A stretch of 64,000 nucleotides of DNA, taken from contig NZ_BLJI01000004.1 in NCBI RefSeq assembly GCF_017312365.1, forward strand, positions 179,351 to 243,350. The letters run 5' to 3'. The translations under genes were made by a program, and so were the position numbers. This document shows, piece after piece, positions 44,685 through 53,571 of this stretch. The stretch comes from Chroococcus sp. FPU101 (GTDB lineage Bacteria > Cyanobacteriota > Cyanobacteriia > Cyanobacteriales > Microcystaceae). The first letter of the stretch is position 1. The number at the start of each line of letters is the position of its first letter. The notes under the pieces were generated by a model. The model made no database searches and was not told the origin of the DNA. It saw only the letters and a list, made by a program, of their open reading frames with translations.

Positions 44685-45857
44685 ATGTACGATTTTATTA
44701 TTGTTGGTGGTGGAATAACGGGTTCTGCATTAGCATACGAATTAGCGAAAAAAAATGCTAAAGTTTTACTCCTCGAAAAAGATGCAATTTCTGATAACGC
44801 AACACGCTATAGTTATGGTGGTTTAGCCTATTGGTCTGGAATTACAGATTTAAACCGTCAACTCTGTCGAGAAGGAATAGAAATACATCGTAACTTATCA
44901 GATGAATTAGGTTCAGATACGGAATTTAGAGAAATTGATTTAATCTTATATATTCCTCGAGAGACTAACCCAGAAAGTATTCTACAAAACTATAATAAAT
45001 TTGAGATAAAACCCGAATTACTCTCAGTACAAGAAGCGTGTGATATTGAACCATTATTAAACTCTGATGCGATTTCTGGAGTTTTAAAATTACCGCATGG
45101 ACATATAAATACTAAAAAAACAAATCAAGCATATTTAAACGCTTTTTGTCGTTTGGGTGGAAAAATTCAGTATGAACAAGTGACCCAGTTTCTTGAAAAA
45201 GAGCAAACAATTATCGGTGTAGAAACATCAGAAAATAAATATTATGCAGATAAAATAATTATTTGTGCGGGTGGTTTAACACGTAGTTTATTAAAACAAA
45301 TTGGAATCAATCTAAAAATTTATTTTAGTAACGCTCAAGTTATTGTGACAAAACCAACTGAGATTAAACTAAAAACCTTAGTAATGCCTGCCATTTTAAA
45401 AAGATTAGAGATTGAAAATAAAGTTACACAAACTGAAAACGAAAACCGATGGATTAATCCTAATACAAATATTTTAGATAGCATTTGTGAAGCAGGAGCA
45501 ATTCAATTTATCGATAATCATTTATGTTTAGGTCAAATTAGTCAATTTATTACAGATCCCTATACAAAAGTTAACTCGATACTGAGTGAACAAGAAATAC
45601 GTCAAGAAATAGGACAGATTTTACCAGAATTAAAAGACATCCCAGGAACCTTAGAACAATGTCTTGTCGCATTTTCTAATAATACACAACCTTTAGTCGG
45701 TAAAATCGAAGAATGGACAGGAATCTATACATTTTCAGGATTTACCAGCACTTTAGCTTTTGCACCACCATTAGCCAGACATTTCGCTAATTGGTTAATC
45801 GAGGGAAATGATTTTATAATTGAACAATGTAGGGGTTTAGTCTCCAAACCCAATTAA
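44685..45857 (+). CDS. FAD-dependent amino-acid-oxidase-like protein (DAO family)
   Basis: 390 aa. The FAD-binding motif IIVGGGITGSALAYELAKKNAKVLLLEK opens at residue 5. IICAGGLTRSLLKQIGI and the C-terminal TGIYTFSGFTSTLAFAPPLARHFANWLIEG complete the DAO fold. The substrate is unknown; amines or amino acids are typical. It follows the glycosidase after 4 bases. The final residues CRGLVSKPN are encoded by a GTAGGGG-family hairpin, so the natural C terminus was probably altered by that repeat. Confidence 0.85.
   Translation: MYDFIIVGGGITGSALAYELAKKNAKVLLLEKDAISDNATRYSYGGLAYWSGITDLNRQLCREGIEIHRNLSDELGSDTEFREIDLILYIPRETNPESILQNYNKFEIKPELLSVQEACDIEPLLNSDAISGVLKLPHGHINTKKTNQAYLNAFCRLGGKIQYEQVTQFLEKEQTIIGVETSENKYYADKIIICAGGLTRSLLKQIGINLKIYFSNAQVIVTKPTEIKLKTLVMPAILKRLEIENKVTQTENENRWINPNTNILDSICEAGAIQFIDNHLCLGQISQFITDPYTKVNSILSEQEIRQEIGQILPELKDIPGTLEQCLVAFSNNTQPLVGKIEEWTGIYTFSGFTSTLAFAPPLARHFANWLIEGNDFIIEQCRGLVSKPN
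45829..45851. terminator. GTAGGGG-family hairpin overlapping the end of the oxidoreductase gene
   Basis: GTAGGGGTTT, AGTCTCC and AAACCC form a 6-bp stem inside the last nine codons. No T-run follows on the plus strand, so termination is uncertain. Confidence 0.55.
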
Positions 45858-45873
45858 AATCAAAAAATTAACA

Positions 45874-46479
45874 ATGATTACTCAAACCGAAAAAAAATAC
45901 TACACACGAGAAGAATACTTTGTACTCGAAGAAACCGCAGAATACAAAAGTGAATACCACGATGGAGAAATCATCCCGATGACTGGAGGAACAACAAATC
46001 ATAATAAAATTGTAGGTAATTTCTACAGTAAATTTCTAATTACCATCAATAACCAAGAGTATGAAATTTATATGAATGATGTTCGGTTATCAGTTCCAGA
46101 TTACAATTTATATACCTATCCTGATGTCATGATTATTAAAGGAAAACCAAATTATACAAACAAAAGCAAAACAACAGTAACAAATCCTCAAGTGATTGTC
46201 GAAGTTTTATCTAAATCCACACAAGATTATGATCGAACTGAAAAGTTTAAAATGTATCGTTCTTTATTGAGTTTAAATGAATATATTATGATTAATCAAT
46301 ATCGTTACTCCGTTGAAAAATATGTTAAACAAACTGAAGAACAATGGTTCTATAGTTACTTTGATGGAGAAGAAGCAATATTGACATTATCTTCTCTTGA
46401 ATTTCAAATTCCCTTTAATGAACTATATTCTAGAGTAGAATTTGAAGAAAGTGACGAAATTGAACCAGAACAAGACTAA
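45874..46479 (+). CDS. Uma2-family (DUF820) putative endonuclease
   Basis: 201 aa. A PD-(D/E)xK-fold family greatly expanded in cyanobacteria. The core is visible: YTREEYFVLEETAEYKSEYHDGEIIPMTGGTTNHNKIVGNF, VRLSVPDYNLYTYPDVMII (catalytic PD) and PQVIVEVLSKSTQDYDRTEKFKMYRSL (ExLS). Biological role is unknown. It converges on mutL, overlapping by 4 bases, and lies 16 bases after the oxidoreductase. Confidence 0.9.
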   Translation: MITQTEKKYYTREEYFVLEETAEYKSEYHDGEIIPMTGGTTNHNKIVGNFYSKFLITINNQEYEIYMNDVRLSVPDYNLYTYPDVMIIKGKPNYTNKSKTTVTNPQVIVEVLSKSTQDYDRTEKFKMYRSLLSLNEYIMINQYRYSVEKYVKQTEEQWFYSYFDGEEAILTLSSLEFQIPFNELYSRVEFEESDEIEPEQD

Positions 46480-48176
46480 ATACCGTGACTTTTTCCTATT
46501 ACCCAATGACGACGGAAATAACGCGATAAAGAAGATTCTTCCAAAGATAAGTAAATAGGTCTACCATGAGGACAGGTTCTAGGATTACGGGTAATCTTCC
46601 ATTGATTTAAGATCGTCTGCATTTCAACTAAAGTTAAAGCAGTTCCATTTCTAATAGCACTTCGACACGCGGTAGCAACTTGTGCGGTTTCTAAGTCTCC
46701 TCCCCAACTTAATTCGATTAACGCTTCTTGACAATCATTACGATCGCTTAACATCTTCGGTGCGCTACGAACGGCCCAAAGTTGTTCCCCAAAGGTTTCT
46801 ATTTCTAATCCTAATTCTTTTAATTGCTCAACTTGACGCGCATTGAGTTGTTTTAAAATAATTGGAGTCTCTAAAGAAATAATCTCCCAATGATCCTGTA
46901 ACTTTTCATATAACACCCTTTCATGTGCAATATGTTGTTCAACTAACCATAATCCGTTATCGTGTTCCGCTACAATATAAGTATTCCGTACTTGGGCAAC
47001 GGCTGTTAATTCGATTAATCCCCAATCATCTTTAGATTTAATCGTCTCGCTTTTTGGCGCGGGTGCAACGTGATAAGTGCTTTTTTCCTCTGCTGCTTTA
47101 ATCAGATTACTGACACGGCTATTGTATAAAGCAGTGGGAAGAGTTGCCGAACTAATTTTTAAAGCTTGATCAATCGCATTTTGAATTTGTTCTTGCCAAA
47201 ATGAAAGAGATTGCAAATATATTTCAGATTTAGTCGGGTGTCTATTCCAATCAATCAAACTGGGACAGGTTTGTAAATGTAGGAAACAGACAGGATATCG
47301 ATCCCGTGGTAAAGTTCTAGCAAAGGATGTAACAATCGTCTGTTCTAAATCAGAATTACGGATCATGCGACCATTAACCGCAATTTTAACCCAATCGAGA
47401 CGATGACGATGACAACGATCGGGTAATCCAACCACTAATTCAATTTTAGAGGTAGTTCTTTGAATATTAGAACAATTCTCATGAGGGGTTGCTATTTCTA
47501 GAATTAATGCCTGTAAATCCGTATGATGAACGCTTTTGAGGATTTGCGGTAAAATGTGATGAGAACTCGTACTCGGACTAATCTTAAACCAAGGTGTATC
47601 ATCTTGAAAGACTTGCCACGTGACACAAGGATGACATAACGCGACTTGATGAATAAAAGATTGTATCCCTTTGAGTTGCTGATTAATTGCAGGTAAAGCG
47701 TTGCGACGTACAGGAAGATTACTAAATAAATTAGAGACTGTAATGATGGTACCTGATGCGATCGCTGCTGCTGTGAGATTTTCGATTTCCCCTTGTGGAG
47801 TATAACGCACACGCCATCCTAAATCATCATCTAACACCGAACGACTGGCAATCTCTAATTCAGCAACTTGAGCAATACTATGTAAAGCTTCGCCTCTAAA
47901 CCCTAAACTGGTAATACGCCATAAATCATCATGACTATAAATCTTACTGGTACTGTGTGGCTGACTACAGACCTTTAAATCGTCTAAGATCATACCATCG
48001 CCATTATCAGATACTTGGATGCGCCATAATTGAGGATAGATCGAGATCACAATTCGATTAGCTGTTGCATCAAGCGCATTCTCGACTAATTCTCTAACGA
48101 CTGCTACTGGAGAATCAATTACCTCACCAGCAGCAATCAAATTAATGACATCAAGTGGTAAGGATTGAATTTTCAT
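46476..48176 (-). CDS. mutL: DNA mismatch repair protein MutL
   Basis: 566 aa. The GHKL ATPase domain has VVRELVENALDATANRIVI (residues 25-43), DNGDGM and TSLGFRGEAL. The C-terminal dimerisation domain follows (LVEQHIAHERVLYEKL to CPHGRPIYLSLEESSLSRYFRRH). The CPHGRP motif is conserved in MutL homologues with endonuclease function. Several residues in the middle linker are charged and variable as usual. It looks complete. Confidence 0.95.
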   Translation of the reverse strand: MKIQSLPLDVINLIAAGEVIDSPVAVVRELVENALDATANRIVISIYPQLWRIQVSDNGDGMILDDLKVCSQPHSTSKIYSHDDLWRITSLGFRGEALHSIAQVAELEIASRSVLDDDLGWRVRYTPQGEIENLTAAAIASGTIITVSNLFSNLPVRRNALPAINQQLKGIQSFIHQVALCHPCVTWQVFQDDTPWFKISPSTSSHHILPQILKSVHHTDLQALILEIATPHENCSNIQRTTSKIELVVGLPDRCHRHRLDWVKIAVNGRMIRNSDLEQTIVTSFARTLPRDRYPVCFLHLQTCPSLIDWNRHPTKSEIYLQSLSFWQEQIQNAIDQALKISSATLPTALYNSRVSNLIKAAEEKSTYHVAPAPKSETIKSKDDWGLIELTAVAQVRNTYIVAEHDNGLWLVEQHIAHERVLYEKLQDHWEIISLETPIILKQLNARQVEQLKELGLEIETFGEQLWAVRSAPKMLSDRNDCQEALIELSWGGDLETAQVATACRSAIRNGTALTLVEMQTILNQWKITRNPRTCPHGRPIYLSLEESSLSRYFRRHWVIGKSHGI

Positions 48177-48322
48177 TACATCAAACGGCTAAAAAAAATC
48201 ACCTTACCATGATAACAATCTAGTGCATCTGATCGCGTGGAGTGAATTGCCAACACAACTCAATCGAAAACCCTTCAGAATACGGTAATCTAACTAGGGG
48301 AGAAATAAGGAGATTATTTAAC

Positions 48323-48964
48323 TTGGGTGTCGAACTTCGTAGCTACGTTTATTTAGATAACTTGCAGCAACAACACGCCGCCTATATTGGTACTGTTGCA
48401 CTAGGATATTTACCCATACCAGGGGATGCGTCTCTGTGGATTGAAGTTTCGCCCGGTATAGAAATTAATAAAATTACAGATATCGCGCTTAAATCGGCTG
48501 TCGTGCGTCCAGGAGTACTGTTTATCGAACGACTGTACGGACTCTTAGAAATTCATTCTAGCAATCAAGGGGAAGTTAGAGCAGCAGGAAGTGCGATCGT
48601 ACAATATCTAGGAGTCACCACCAGAGACTGTATCAAACCGCAAGTCGTCTCCAGCCAAATCATCCGCAACATAGATCCGTACCAAAGTCAATTAATTAAT
48701 CGAAATCGTCGCGGTCAAATGTTACTTGCAGGACAAACATTATATGTCTTAGAAGTCCAACCTGCTGCCTATGCCGCATTAGCTGCCAATGAAGCTGAAA
48801 AAGCCGCTTTAATTAATATTCTACAAGTCACCGCCGTCGGAAGCTTTGGACGACTTTATTTAGGGGGTGAGGAACGCGATATACTTGCGGGATCTCGTGC
48901 TGCACTGGCTGCAATTGAAAATGTACCTGGAAGACTGCCTAATATCGGTGAAAAAAAAGAATAA
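48323..48964 (+). CDS. ccmP: Carboxysome shell protein CcmP (tandem BMC domains)
   Basis: 213 aa from the TTG at 48323, preceded by AAGGAG (48307-48312) ten bases upstream. This gives [45 protein letters not shown], matching CcmP from its first residue and in total length. A GTG at 48242 would add 27 non-homologous residues. CcmP forms double-layered pseudohexamers with gated pores in beta-carboxysomes. Both BMC domains are visible: residues about 1-100 and 105-205 ([23 protein letters not shown]). It is a satellite gene, separate from any ccmKLMN cluster, as usual. Confidence 0.92.
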   Translation: MGVELRSYVYLDNLQQQHAAYIGTVALGYLPIPGDASLWIEVSPGIEINKITDIALKSAVVRPGVLFIERLYGLLEIHSSNQGEVRAAGSAIVQYLGVTTRDCIKPQVVSSQIIRNIDPYQSQLINRNRRGQMLLAGQTLYVLEVQPAAYAALAANEAEKAALINILQVTAVGSFGRLYLGGEERDILAGSRAALAAIENVPGRLPNIGEKKE

Positions 48965-48974
48965 TACCGAAATT

Positions 48975-49077
48975 GTAGGGGTTTTGTACAATAAACAGTA
49001 AACAGTAATCAATCAAAAAAACTTTCATCCCTCAAACTGATTACTGGTAACCGTAGGGGTTTGGTCTCCAAACCCTA
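48975..49077. repeat. Composite GTAGGGG/CAGTAATC repeat, intergenic copy
   Basis: GTAGGGGTTTTG (48975-48986) is followed by AACAGTAAACAGTAATC, a loop, CTGATTACTGGTAAC and a second GTAGGGGTTTGG hairpin with CCAAACCC (about 49053-49075). It follows the ccmP stop and matches the copy inside cobN. Confidence 0.75.
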
Positions 49078-49172
49078 GATTTGACTAAAATTAAAAACCA
49101 ATTCTTAAAAAAAATATTCATTTTAAGAGAAGCAAATATCATAGATAAAAAATAAGCTAAGAAAAAAACACT

Positions 49173-49562
49173 ATGAAATTCTCGCTCATTTTATCTACTG
49201 TATTATTGACTACACCTGTAATAGCGGCTGAATACGAAGGAAAAAACATTGATAATCAAAAGTTTCCAGCAAAAGCCTACTATCAAAAGACTGGTGGCGT
49301 GTATGATGTAATGGTGGAATTTAAAGGAAATCGAGCGATTCTCCATTTCACTGATGATAGTCAGGTCATCCTAAATCTAGGAACACCGCGTATTTCAGAT
49401 CTTAACAATATCATCGGCTACGGGAGAATCGGATTTATCCCCATTAATCGTGGTTTCAGTTTTGGATTAGAATCGGGTGACTCAAATAATGAGATCGGTT
49501 CCCCTACACCAAGAACTGCCGAGGATGTTTGGAGAATTCAACTCGACCCCAAAAACCTCTAA
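49173..49562 (+). CDS. Small exported protein of unknown function
   Basis: 129 aa with a short signal peptide (MKFSLILSTVLLTTPVIAAEY, cut after IAA). The mature part is beta-rich and soluble (YDVMVEFKGNRAILHFTDDSQVILNLG). I recognise no family. It converges on the padR pseudogene with one base between stops. Confidence 0.65.
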   Translation: MKFSLILSTVLLTTPVIAAEYEGKNIDNQKFPAKAYYQKTGGVYDVMVEFKGNRAILHFTDDSQVILNLGTPRISDLNNIIGYGRIGFIPINRGFSFGLESGDSNNEIGSPTPRTAEDVWRIQLDPKNL

Positions 49563-49563
49563 A

Positions 49564-50108
49564 TTACTCCGAAAGAATTCTATAAATTTCGCGCTTTAAC
49601 TGAATCAATAAGTCGCGGAGTTGTAAGGTTTGTTCTGATGTGCCACTACGAGCGACAATTGCGATCGCATCATTTAATTCAGTCACCGCTTTTCGTAAGT
49701 CCATCAGTTCAGCAGAAGGTTGACCGCGCATCGACTCTGTAGCGGGTCTTTGACGCTCATTAAGCAACTGTCTACCGCTTTCTGTGATGGTATATACCCG
49801 TTTATCGTCTACTGCCTCACTGGTCAAATAACTCCCCTCTTCTAGCATCTGAAGGGTTGGATAACTGAACCTGGACTAACCCGACAAAAGCGTGATTCTA
49901 ATTCTTTAATCAGTTCATACCCATGTTTCGGCCCTTCGGATAGAAGTTCCAATAAGATAATTCTGATTTCACCGCGTCGCATCCGAGGTTGATCTCCCCA
50001 TCCTCTTCTCGATCCTCTGCTTTGTCTAAACGATTGATACTCTCCAAATCGGGGATCAAAATAAGCCCCCTCCCATACTGGAGCGAAATATTTTGAACAT
50101 CGAAACAT
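49564..50108 (-). pseudogene. PadR-family transcriptional regulator, frameshifted
   Basis: Two frames make up one PadR protein. The first (50108-49842) runs through RMRRGEIRIILLELLSEGPKHGYELIKELESRF to SPGSV, then ends in IQPFRC. The second (to 49564) supplies MLEEGSYLTSEAVDDKRVYTITESGRQLLNERQRP and the C-terminal dimerisation helix. A PadR winged helix has SPGSVYPTLQMLEEG here; adding one T near 49862-49865 restores GTT-TAT-CCA-ACC and joins the two. A one-base deletion thus cuts the wing from the dimerisation helix. Its operators remain upstream (50133-50174). The intact length would be about 181 aa. Sequencing error is the alternative. Confidence 0.85.
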
Positions 50109-50132
50109 CTTTATTTCCTCTAAATTTGATAC

Positions 50133-50174
50133 ATAACGATATATCGTTATTTTTTAATATATCTCGATATATCG
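50133..50174. promoter_or_regulatory. Tandem CGATATATCG operators upstream of padR
   Basis: ATAACGATATATCGTTAT (50133-50150) is a perfect 18-bp palindrome and the core CGATATATCG recurs at 50165-50174, 28 bases (nearly three helical turns) further on. They lie 25-66 bases upstream of the padR start and PadR proteins usually repress their own gene, so these are the likely operators. Confidence 0.7.
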
Positions 50175-50303
50175 AAAACGGCAACTGAACCCCACTAACT
50201 TTGATTTGTTCTAAGATTTGTACTCTTGTGTATGTAGGGAATGTCAAGATCGAGAGTAAACTGGAATTGAGTTAATCGTATCAACGTAAATATTGCCAAG
50301 AGC

Positions 50304-51674
50304 ATGAGCCTCAAACAACAGAAAACAAAGCAACGAGTGAAAATACAGCCAGAATCACCCATGTTGGCGCAATTGAATGACCAACAAAAATCGGCTCTTT
50401 CAGCAATGCAAGCGTTTCTTAAATCTGATGCTCATTTTTTCTTGCTCAAAGGTTATGCGGGAACGGGGAAAACCTTTACCATCCAAGCACTCATCCAAAA
50501 ACTGCAAACCGAAAATAGAAATATTTGGATAGCGTGTGCGGCACCGACTCATAAAGCAGTCAAAGTCCTCAGAAATATGGCTGATACTTGGAAAATTGAA
50601 AATGTCGATTTTGCCACGATTTATCAGCTTCTCGGATTAACGTTGGACTACGACGAAGAAGGAGGACGTACATTAGTCGAAGGACGAGACTCTAAGCTCA
50701 AAAAATACAAACTCGTGATTTTAGATGAAGCGTCGATGGTGTCCTCTAAATTATGGCAACTTCTATCGACGATCGTACCCAAGCGCAATGTAAAAGTAAT
50801 CTGCATGGGTGATCCTGCCCAGTTACCCCCCGTCCACGAAATAGAATCACCCGTATTTACCGCAATTTCCGCACAAGCTGAACTGACACAGATTATGCGA
50901 AATCAAACTGAGAATCCTATTTCGACAATGATTCAAACGGCACGAGAACAAGTCTTTACTCAAAATTGTTCTTTAGTCATCAATAGTAATTTTAGTTGTG
51001 ATCAATCTCAAGGAGTTTGGGTCTTAGAAAAATCAAAATGGCTACAACAGATGGTCAAAGCGTTTCAGTCTCCCACATACCAGAAAAACCCAGATTATGT
51101 CAGAGCGATCGCATGGACAAACAAAACAGTAGACTATCTTAATCATCATATCCGTCACGCGATATACGAACACGCCGATCAGCCATATGTCGCGGGAGAA
51201 CGACTGATTGCAAAAGATACAATTTTCGATCCCTATGAAGAGGAAGAAACAATATTAATGAATGCGAGTGCCGAATGTGAAGTCATCAGTGCTAGTTATA
51301 GTAACAGTGGTAAATATCATGTGTGGCGATTAAAAGTAGTCGATGAAGAAGGCTCTGAACATATTCTTAAAGTTCTAGATGCGTCCTCTTATGAGAAATT
51401 TCAAACTGATCTTTCACATCACGCAGAACAAGCACAAATTAAAAAGCTAAAAAAAGTCAAAAACCCTTGGGAGGATTACTGGACACTCAGAAATCGTTAT
51501 GCTCAAGTTAATTATGCCTATGCCATGACCAGTCATAAAGGACAAGGTTCAACATTTCAAAATGTTTTCGTTGCACAAAAAGATATTTTACGCAATCCAA
51601 ATGAAATCGAACGTTACAAAAGCCTTTATGTTGCTTATAGTCGCGCATCCGATCGATTAATTATTCAGGTTTAA
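50304..51674 (+). CDS. SF1B DNA helicase, RecD2/Dda-like
   Basis: 456 aa. Walker A is KGYAGTGKTFT (50-58), followed by AAPTHKAVKVL (motif Ia), KLVILDEASMVSSKLW (motif II), GDPAQLPPV (motif III) and, near the end, YAYAMTSHKGQGSTFQNVFV with LYVAYSRASDRLIIQV (motifs V and VI). The short, single-subunit form resembles phage T4 Dda more than RecD. It probably unwinds 5'-3' in replication or repair. It has no adjacent partner; DUF29 overlaps its 3' end by 18 bases on the other strand. Confidence 0.88.
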   Translation: MSLKQQKTKQRVKIQPESPMLAQLNDQQKSALSAMQAFLKSDAHFFLLKGYAGTGKTFTIQALIQKLQTENRNIWIACAAPTHKAVKVLRNMADTWKIENVDFATIYQLLGLTLDYDEEGGRTLVEGRDSKLKKYKLVILDEASMVSSKLWQLLSTIVPKRNVKVICMGDPAQLPPVHEIESPVFTAISAQAELTQIMRNQTENPISTMIQTAREQVFTQNCSLVINSNFSCDQSQGVWVLEKSKWLQQMVKAFQSPTYQKNPDYVRAIAWTNKTVDYLNHHIRHAIYEHADQPYVAGERLIAKDTIFDPYEEEETILMNASAECEVISASYSNSGKYHVWRLKVVDEEGSEHILKVLDASSYEKFQTDLSHHAEQAQIKKLKKVKNPWEDYWTLRNRYAQVNYAYAMTSHKGQGSTFQNVFVAQKDILRNPNEIERYKSLYVAYSRASDRLIIQV

Positions 51675-52103
51675 ATCACTCTCTAGAGCCTCATCAAGAG
51701 TAATATAAACATCACTGGGTATATCAAATAACTCGGACATAGAAGCGATCGCACTTTTTAAACAATGATCATGAATACTTTCTAAATAAACTTTAAGACT
51801 CGGAGAATCTTCAAGACGATCTTGAATTTGGATTCTGAATGTAACAATTTCAGAACGCCATTTTCTTGAATTGTATGATTTCTCTGCTTCCCAGTATGAT
51901 AGCTTGAGTAAGTGTTCTAAAAGACGAGTTAAAAGGCTTTTAACTGCATTTTTTTCACTCTTACCCAAATCGATTACCTCTTCAATTAAGTTTTTCCAGT
52001 CTACCGCTTCAAAATCTCTGTCTTGTAGTTGTTTAACCGTTTCCTCAATCCATTGATTGTAGTCCGTCTCATAAGCAACCTTTTTTTGCGCCTTAGTTGA
52101 CAT
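51657..52103 (-). CDS. DUF29-family protein
   Basis: 148 aa. The pattern YETDYNQWIEETVKQLQDRDFEAVDWKNLIEEVIDLGKSEKNAVKSLLTRLLEHLLKLSYWEAE is the signature of DUF29, a helical family abundant in cyanobacteria with unknown function. AGGAG lies just upstream of the start. It overlaps the helicase gene end to end by 18 bases. Confidence 0.9.
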   Translation of the reverse strand: MSTKAQKKVAYETDYNQWIEETVKQLQDRDFEAVDWKNLIEEVIDLGKSEKNAVKSLLTRLLEHLLKLSYWEAEKSYNSRKWRSEIVTFRIQIQDRLEDSPSLKVYLESIHDHCLKSAIASMSELFDIPSDVYITLDEALESDLNLNN

Positions 52104-52435
52104 TTTAGACTCTCCTATTAGATAGATTTTTGGCTACAATAATTTGATTTTATATGTAATCCCTATTTGAGCTTAACTTTTTCTGATAATTCTCGGCTCA
52201 TCACAAATAAATCTAGATTTATCTTCTTTTGATATTAATGATTAGATACGGATATCCATATTTATCCCTAAATCTATTACTTAAGAGGGTTTGACGATCG
52301 TACCCATACATGAAATATCCGTATTGTCTGCAAATCAATCTTTACTTGTAGTATAATGTAATTCAAGATGAAATCAATGAGGATAACCGATCATGCACAT
52401 TTCCTAATGACCCTGATTTTCGTTAAACTATAAGA
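52104..52435. other. Intergenic region upstream of ldpA with inverted repeats
   Basis: About 330 bases. ATACGGATAT (about 52246-52255) and ATATCCGTAT (about 52316-52325) are perfect inverted copies 70 bases apart; AAATCTAGATTT near 52207 is a palindrome. TATAAT near 52351 is a good -10 box for ldpA. No gene is visible. Confidence 0.45.
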
Positions 52436-53491
52436 GTGAACAAACCTTATTCGCCTTTGAATTCATTAGAAGAAGGTCACTGGTTTAAGCTGATTTGTGG
52501 CGCAAGTTATCAAGACCTTCCAACGATCCGCAGTTTATCTCTAGCTTATACACTTGCTGGCGTAGATTGTATTGATGTTGCGGCTGATCCAGCAGTGATT
52601 ACAGCAGCAAAAGAAGGAATAGCAGCAGCCCAAAACAGACCCGATAAACCTTGGTTAATGGTTAGCTTAAATGATGGAGAAGATCCGCATTTTCGTAAAG
52701 CAGAATTTAACCCAGAACGCTGTCCCTCTAATTGTCCTCGTCCTTGTGAAAGCGTTTGTCCAGCAAACGCGATCGATCATCAAGGAGTCATCGATCAACG
52801 TTGCTATGGTTGCGGGCGATGTCTTCCGATTTGTCCACATCAAATTATTGTAGCGCGATCGTATGTCTCGACCCCAACGGCTGTCGCTGAATTCTTACAA
52901 AAAACGGACATTGATGCGATTGAAATTCATACCCAAGTCGGTCACTTAGAAGACTTTAAACGGCTTTGGCGTGAAATTCAACCTTGGCAAAATCGACTAA
53001 AACTACTTGCTATTAGCTGTCAAGATCATCTTGATTTAATCGATTATCTCACAGCTTTGTATGAAACAATTAGTCCTTTATCGTGTCCTCTAATTTGGCA
53101 AACCGATGGTCGTCCGATGAGTGGTGATCTGGGGAAAGGCACAACCCATCCAGCAATAAAAATGGCACAGAAAGTTATAAAAAGTGAATTACCGGGTTAT
53201 GTACAGCTTGCAGGTGGCACAAATCATCATACTGTGACTAAATTAAATGAAATGGGGCTGCTTAAGACACAAAACGGAATTTCTGGGATTGCCTATGGAA
53301 GTTATGCCCGTACCTTACTACTGCCAATTTTAGAAGGTTTAAAGAGCCAGATCCCTCTAGAACATGATTCTAAATTTTTACAGGCAACCGTTAGTAAAGC
53401 TTATTCTCTTGTAGGACAACTCAAATCAGATTTTTTGACGGGGCGTACAAGCCTCGCCTTAAAAAGGCGGGGACAGCCCCTCACTGATTAA
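52436..53491 (+). CDS. ldpA: Circadian input iron-sulfur protein LdpA
   Basis: 351 aa from a GTG start. LdpA senses the redox state of the electron-transport chain and adjusts the Kai clock period. Residues about 98-150 hold two ferredoxin-like clusters: CPSNCPRPCESVCP and CYGCGRCLPICPHQ. The rest fits the family, starting LEEGHWFKLICGASYQDLPTIRSLSLAYTLAGVDCIDVAADP. The last residues TSLALKRRGQPLTD are encoded by a strong hairpin (53440-53480), probably a repeat that has replaced the original terminus. Confidence 0.92.
   Translation: MNKPYSPLNSLEEGHWFKLICGASYQDLPTIRSLSLAYTLAGVDCIDVAADPAVITAAKEGIAAAQNRPDKPWLMVSLNDGEDPHFRKAEFNPERCPSNCPRPCESVCPANAIDHQGVIDQRCYGCGRCLPICPHQIIVARSYVSTPTAVAEFLQKTDIDAIEIHTQVGHLEDFKRLWREIQPWQNRLKLLAISCQDHLDLIDYLTALYETISPLSCPLIWQTDGRPMSGDLGKGTTHPAIKMAQKVIKSELPGYVQLAGGTNHHTVTKLNEMGLLKTQNGISGIAYGSYARTLLLPILEGLKSQIPLEHDSKFLQATVSKAYSLVGQLKSDFLTGRTSLALKRRGQPLTD
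53440..53480. repeat. Strong hairpin inside the 3' end of ldpA
   Basis: An outer stem GGGGC/GCCCC (53440-53444, 53476-53480) encloses CCTCGCCTT-AAA-AAGGCGGGG (53452-53472). It differs from the GTAGGGG family. It lies in the last 18 codons and may act as terminator or mRNA stabiliser. Confidence 0.6.
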
Positions 53492-53571
53492 CGATAAGTG
53501 GGTAAGTTGATCCCCTTTGCTGCAACTCTGTTTTAAAAAAAACAACTCAATAAATAACCTATATCACATTA

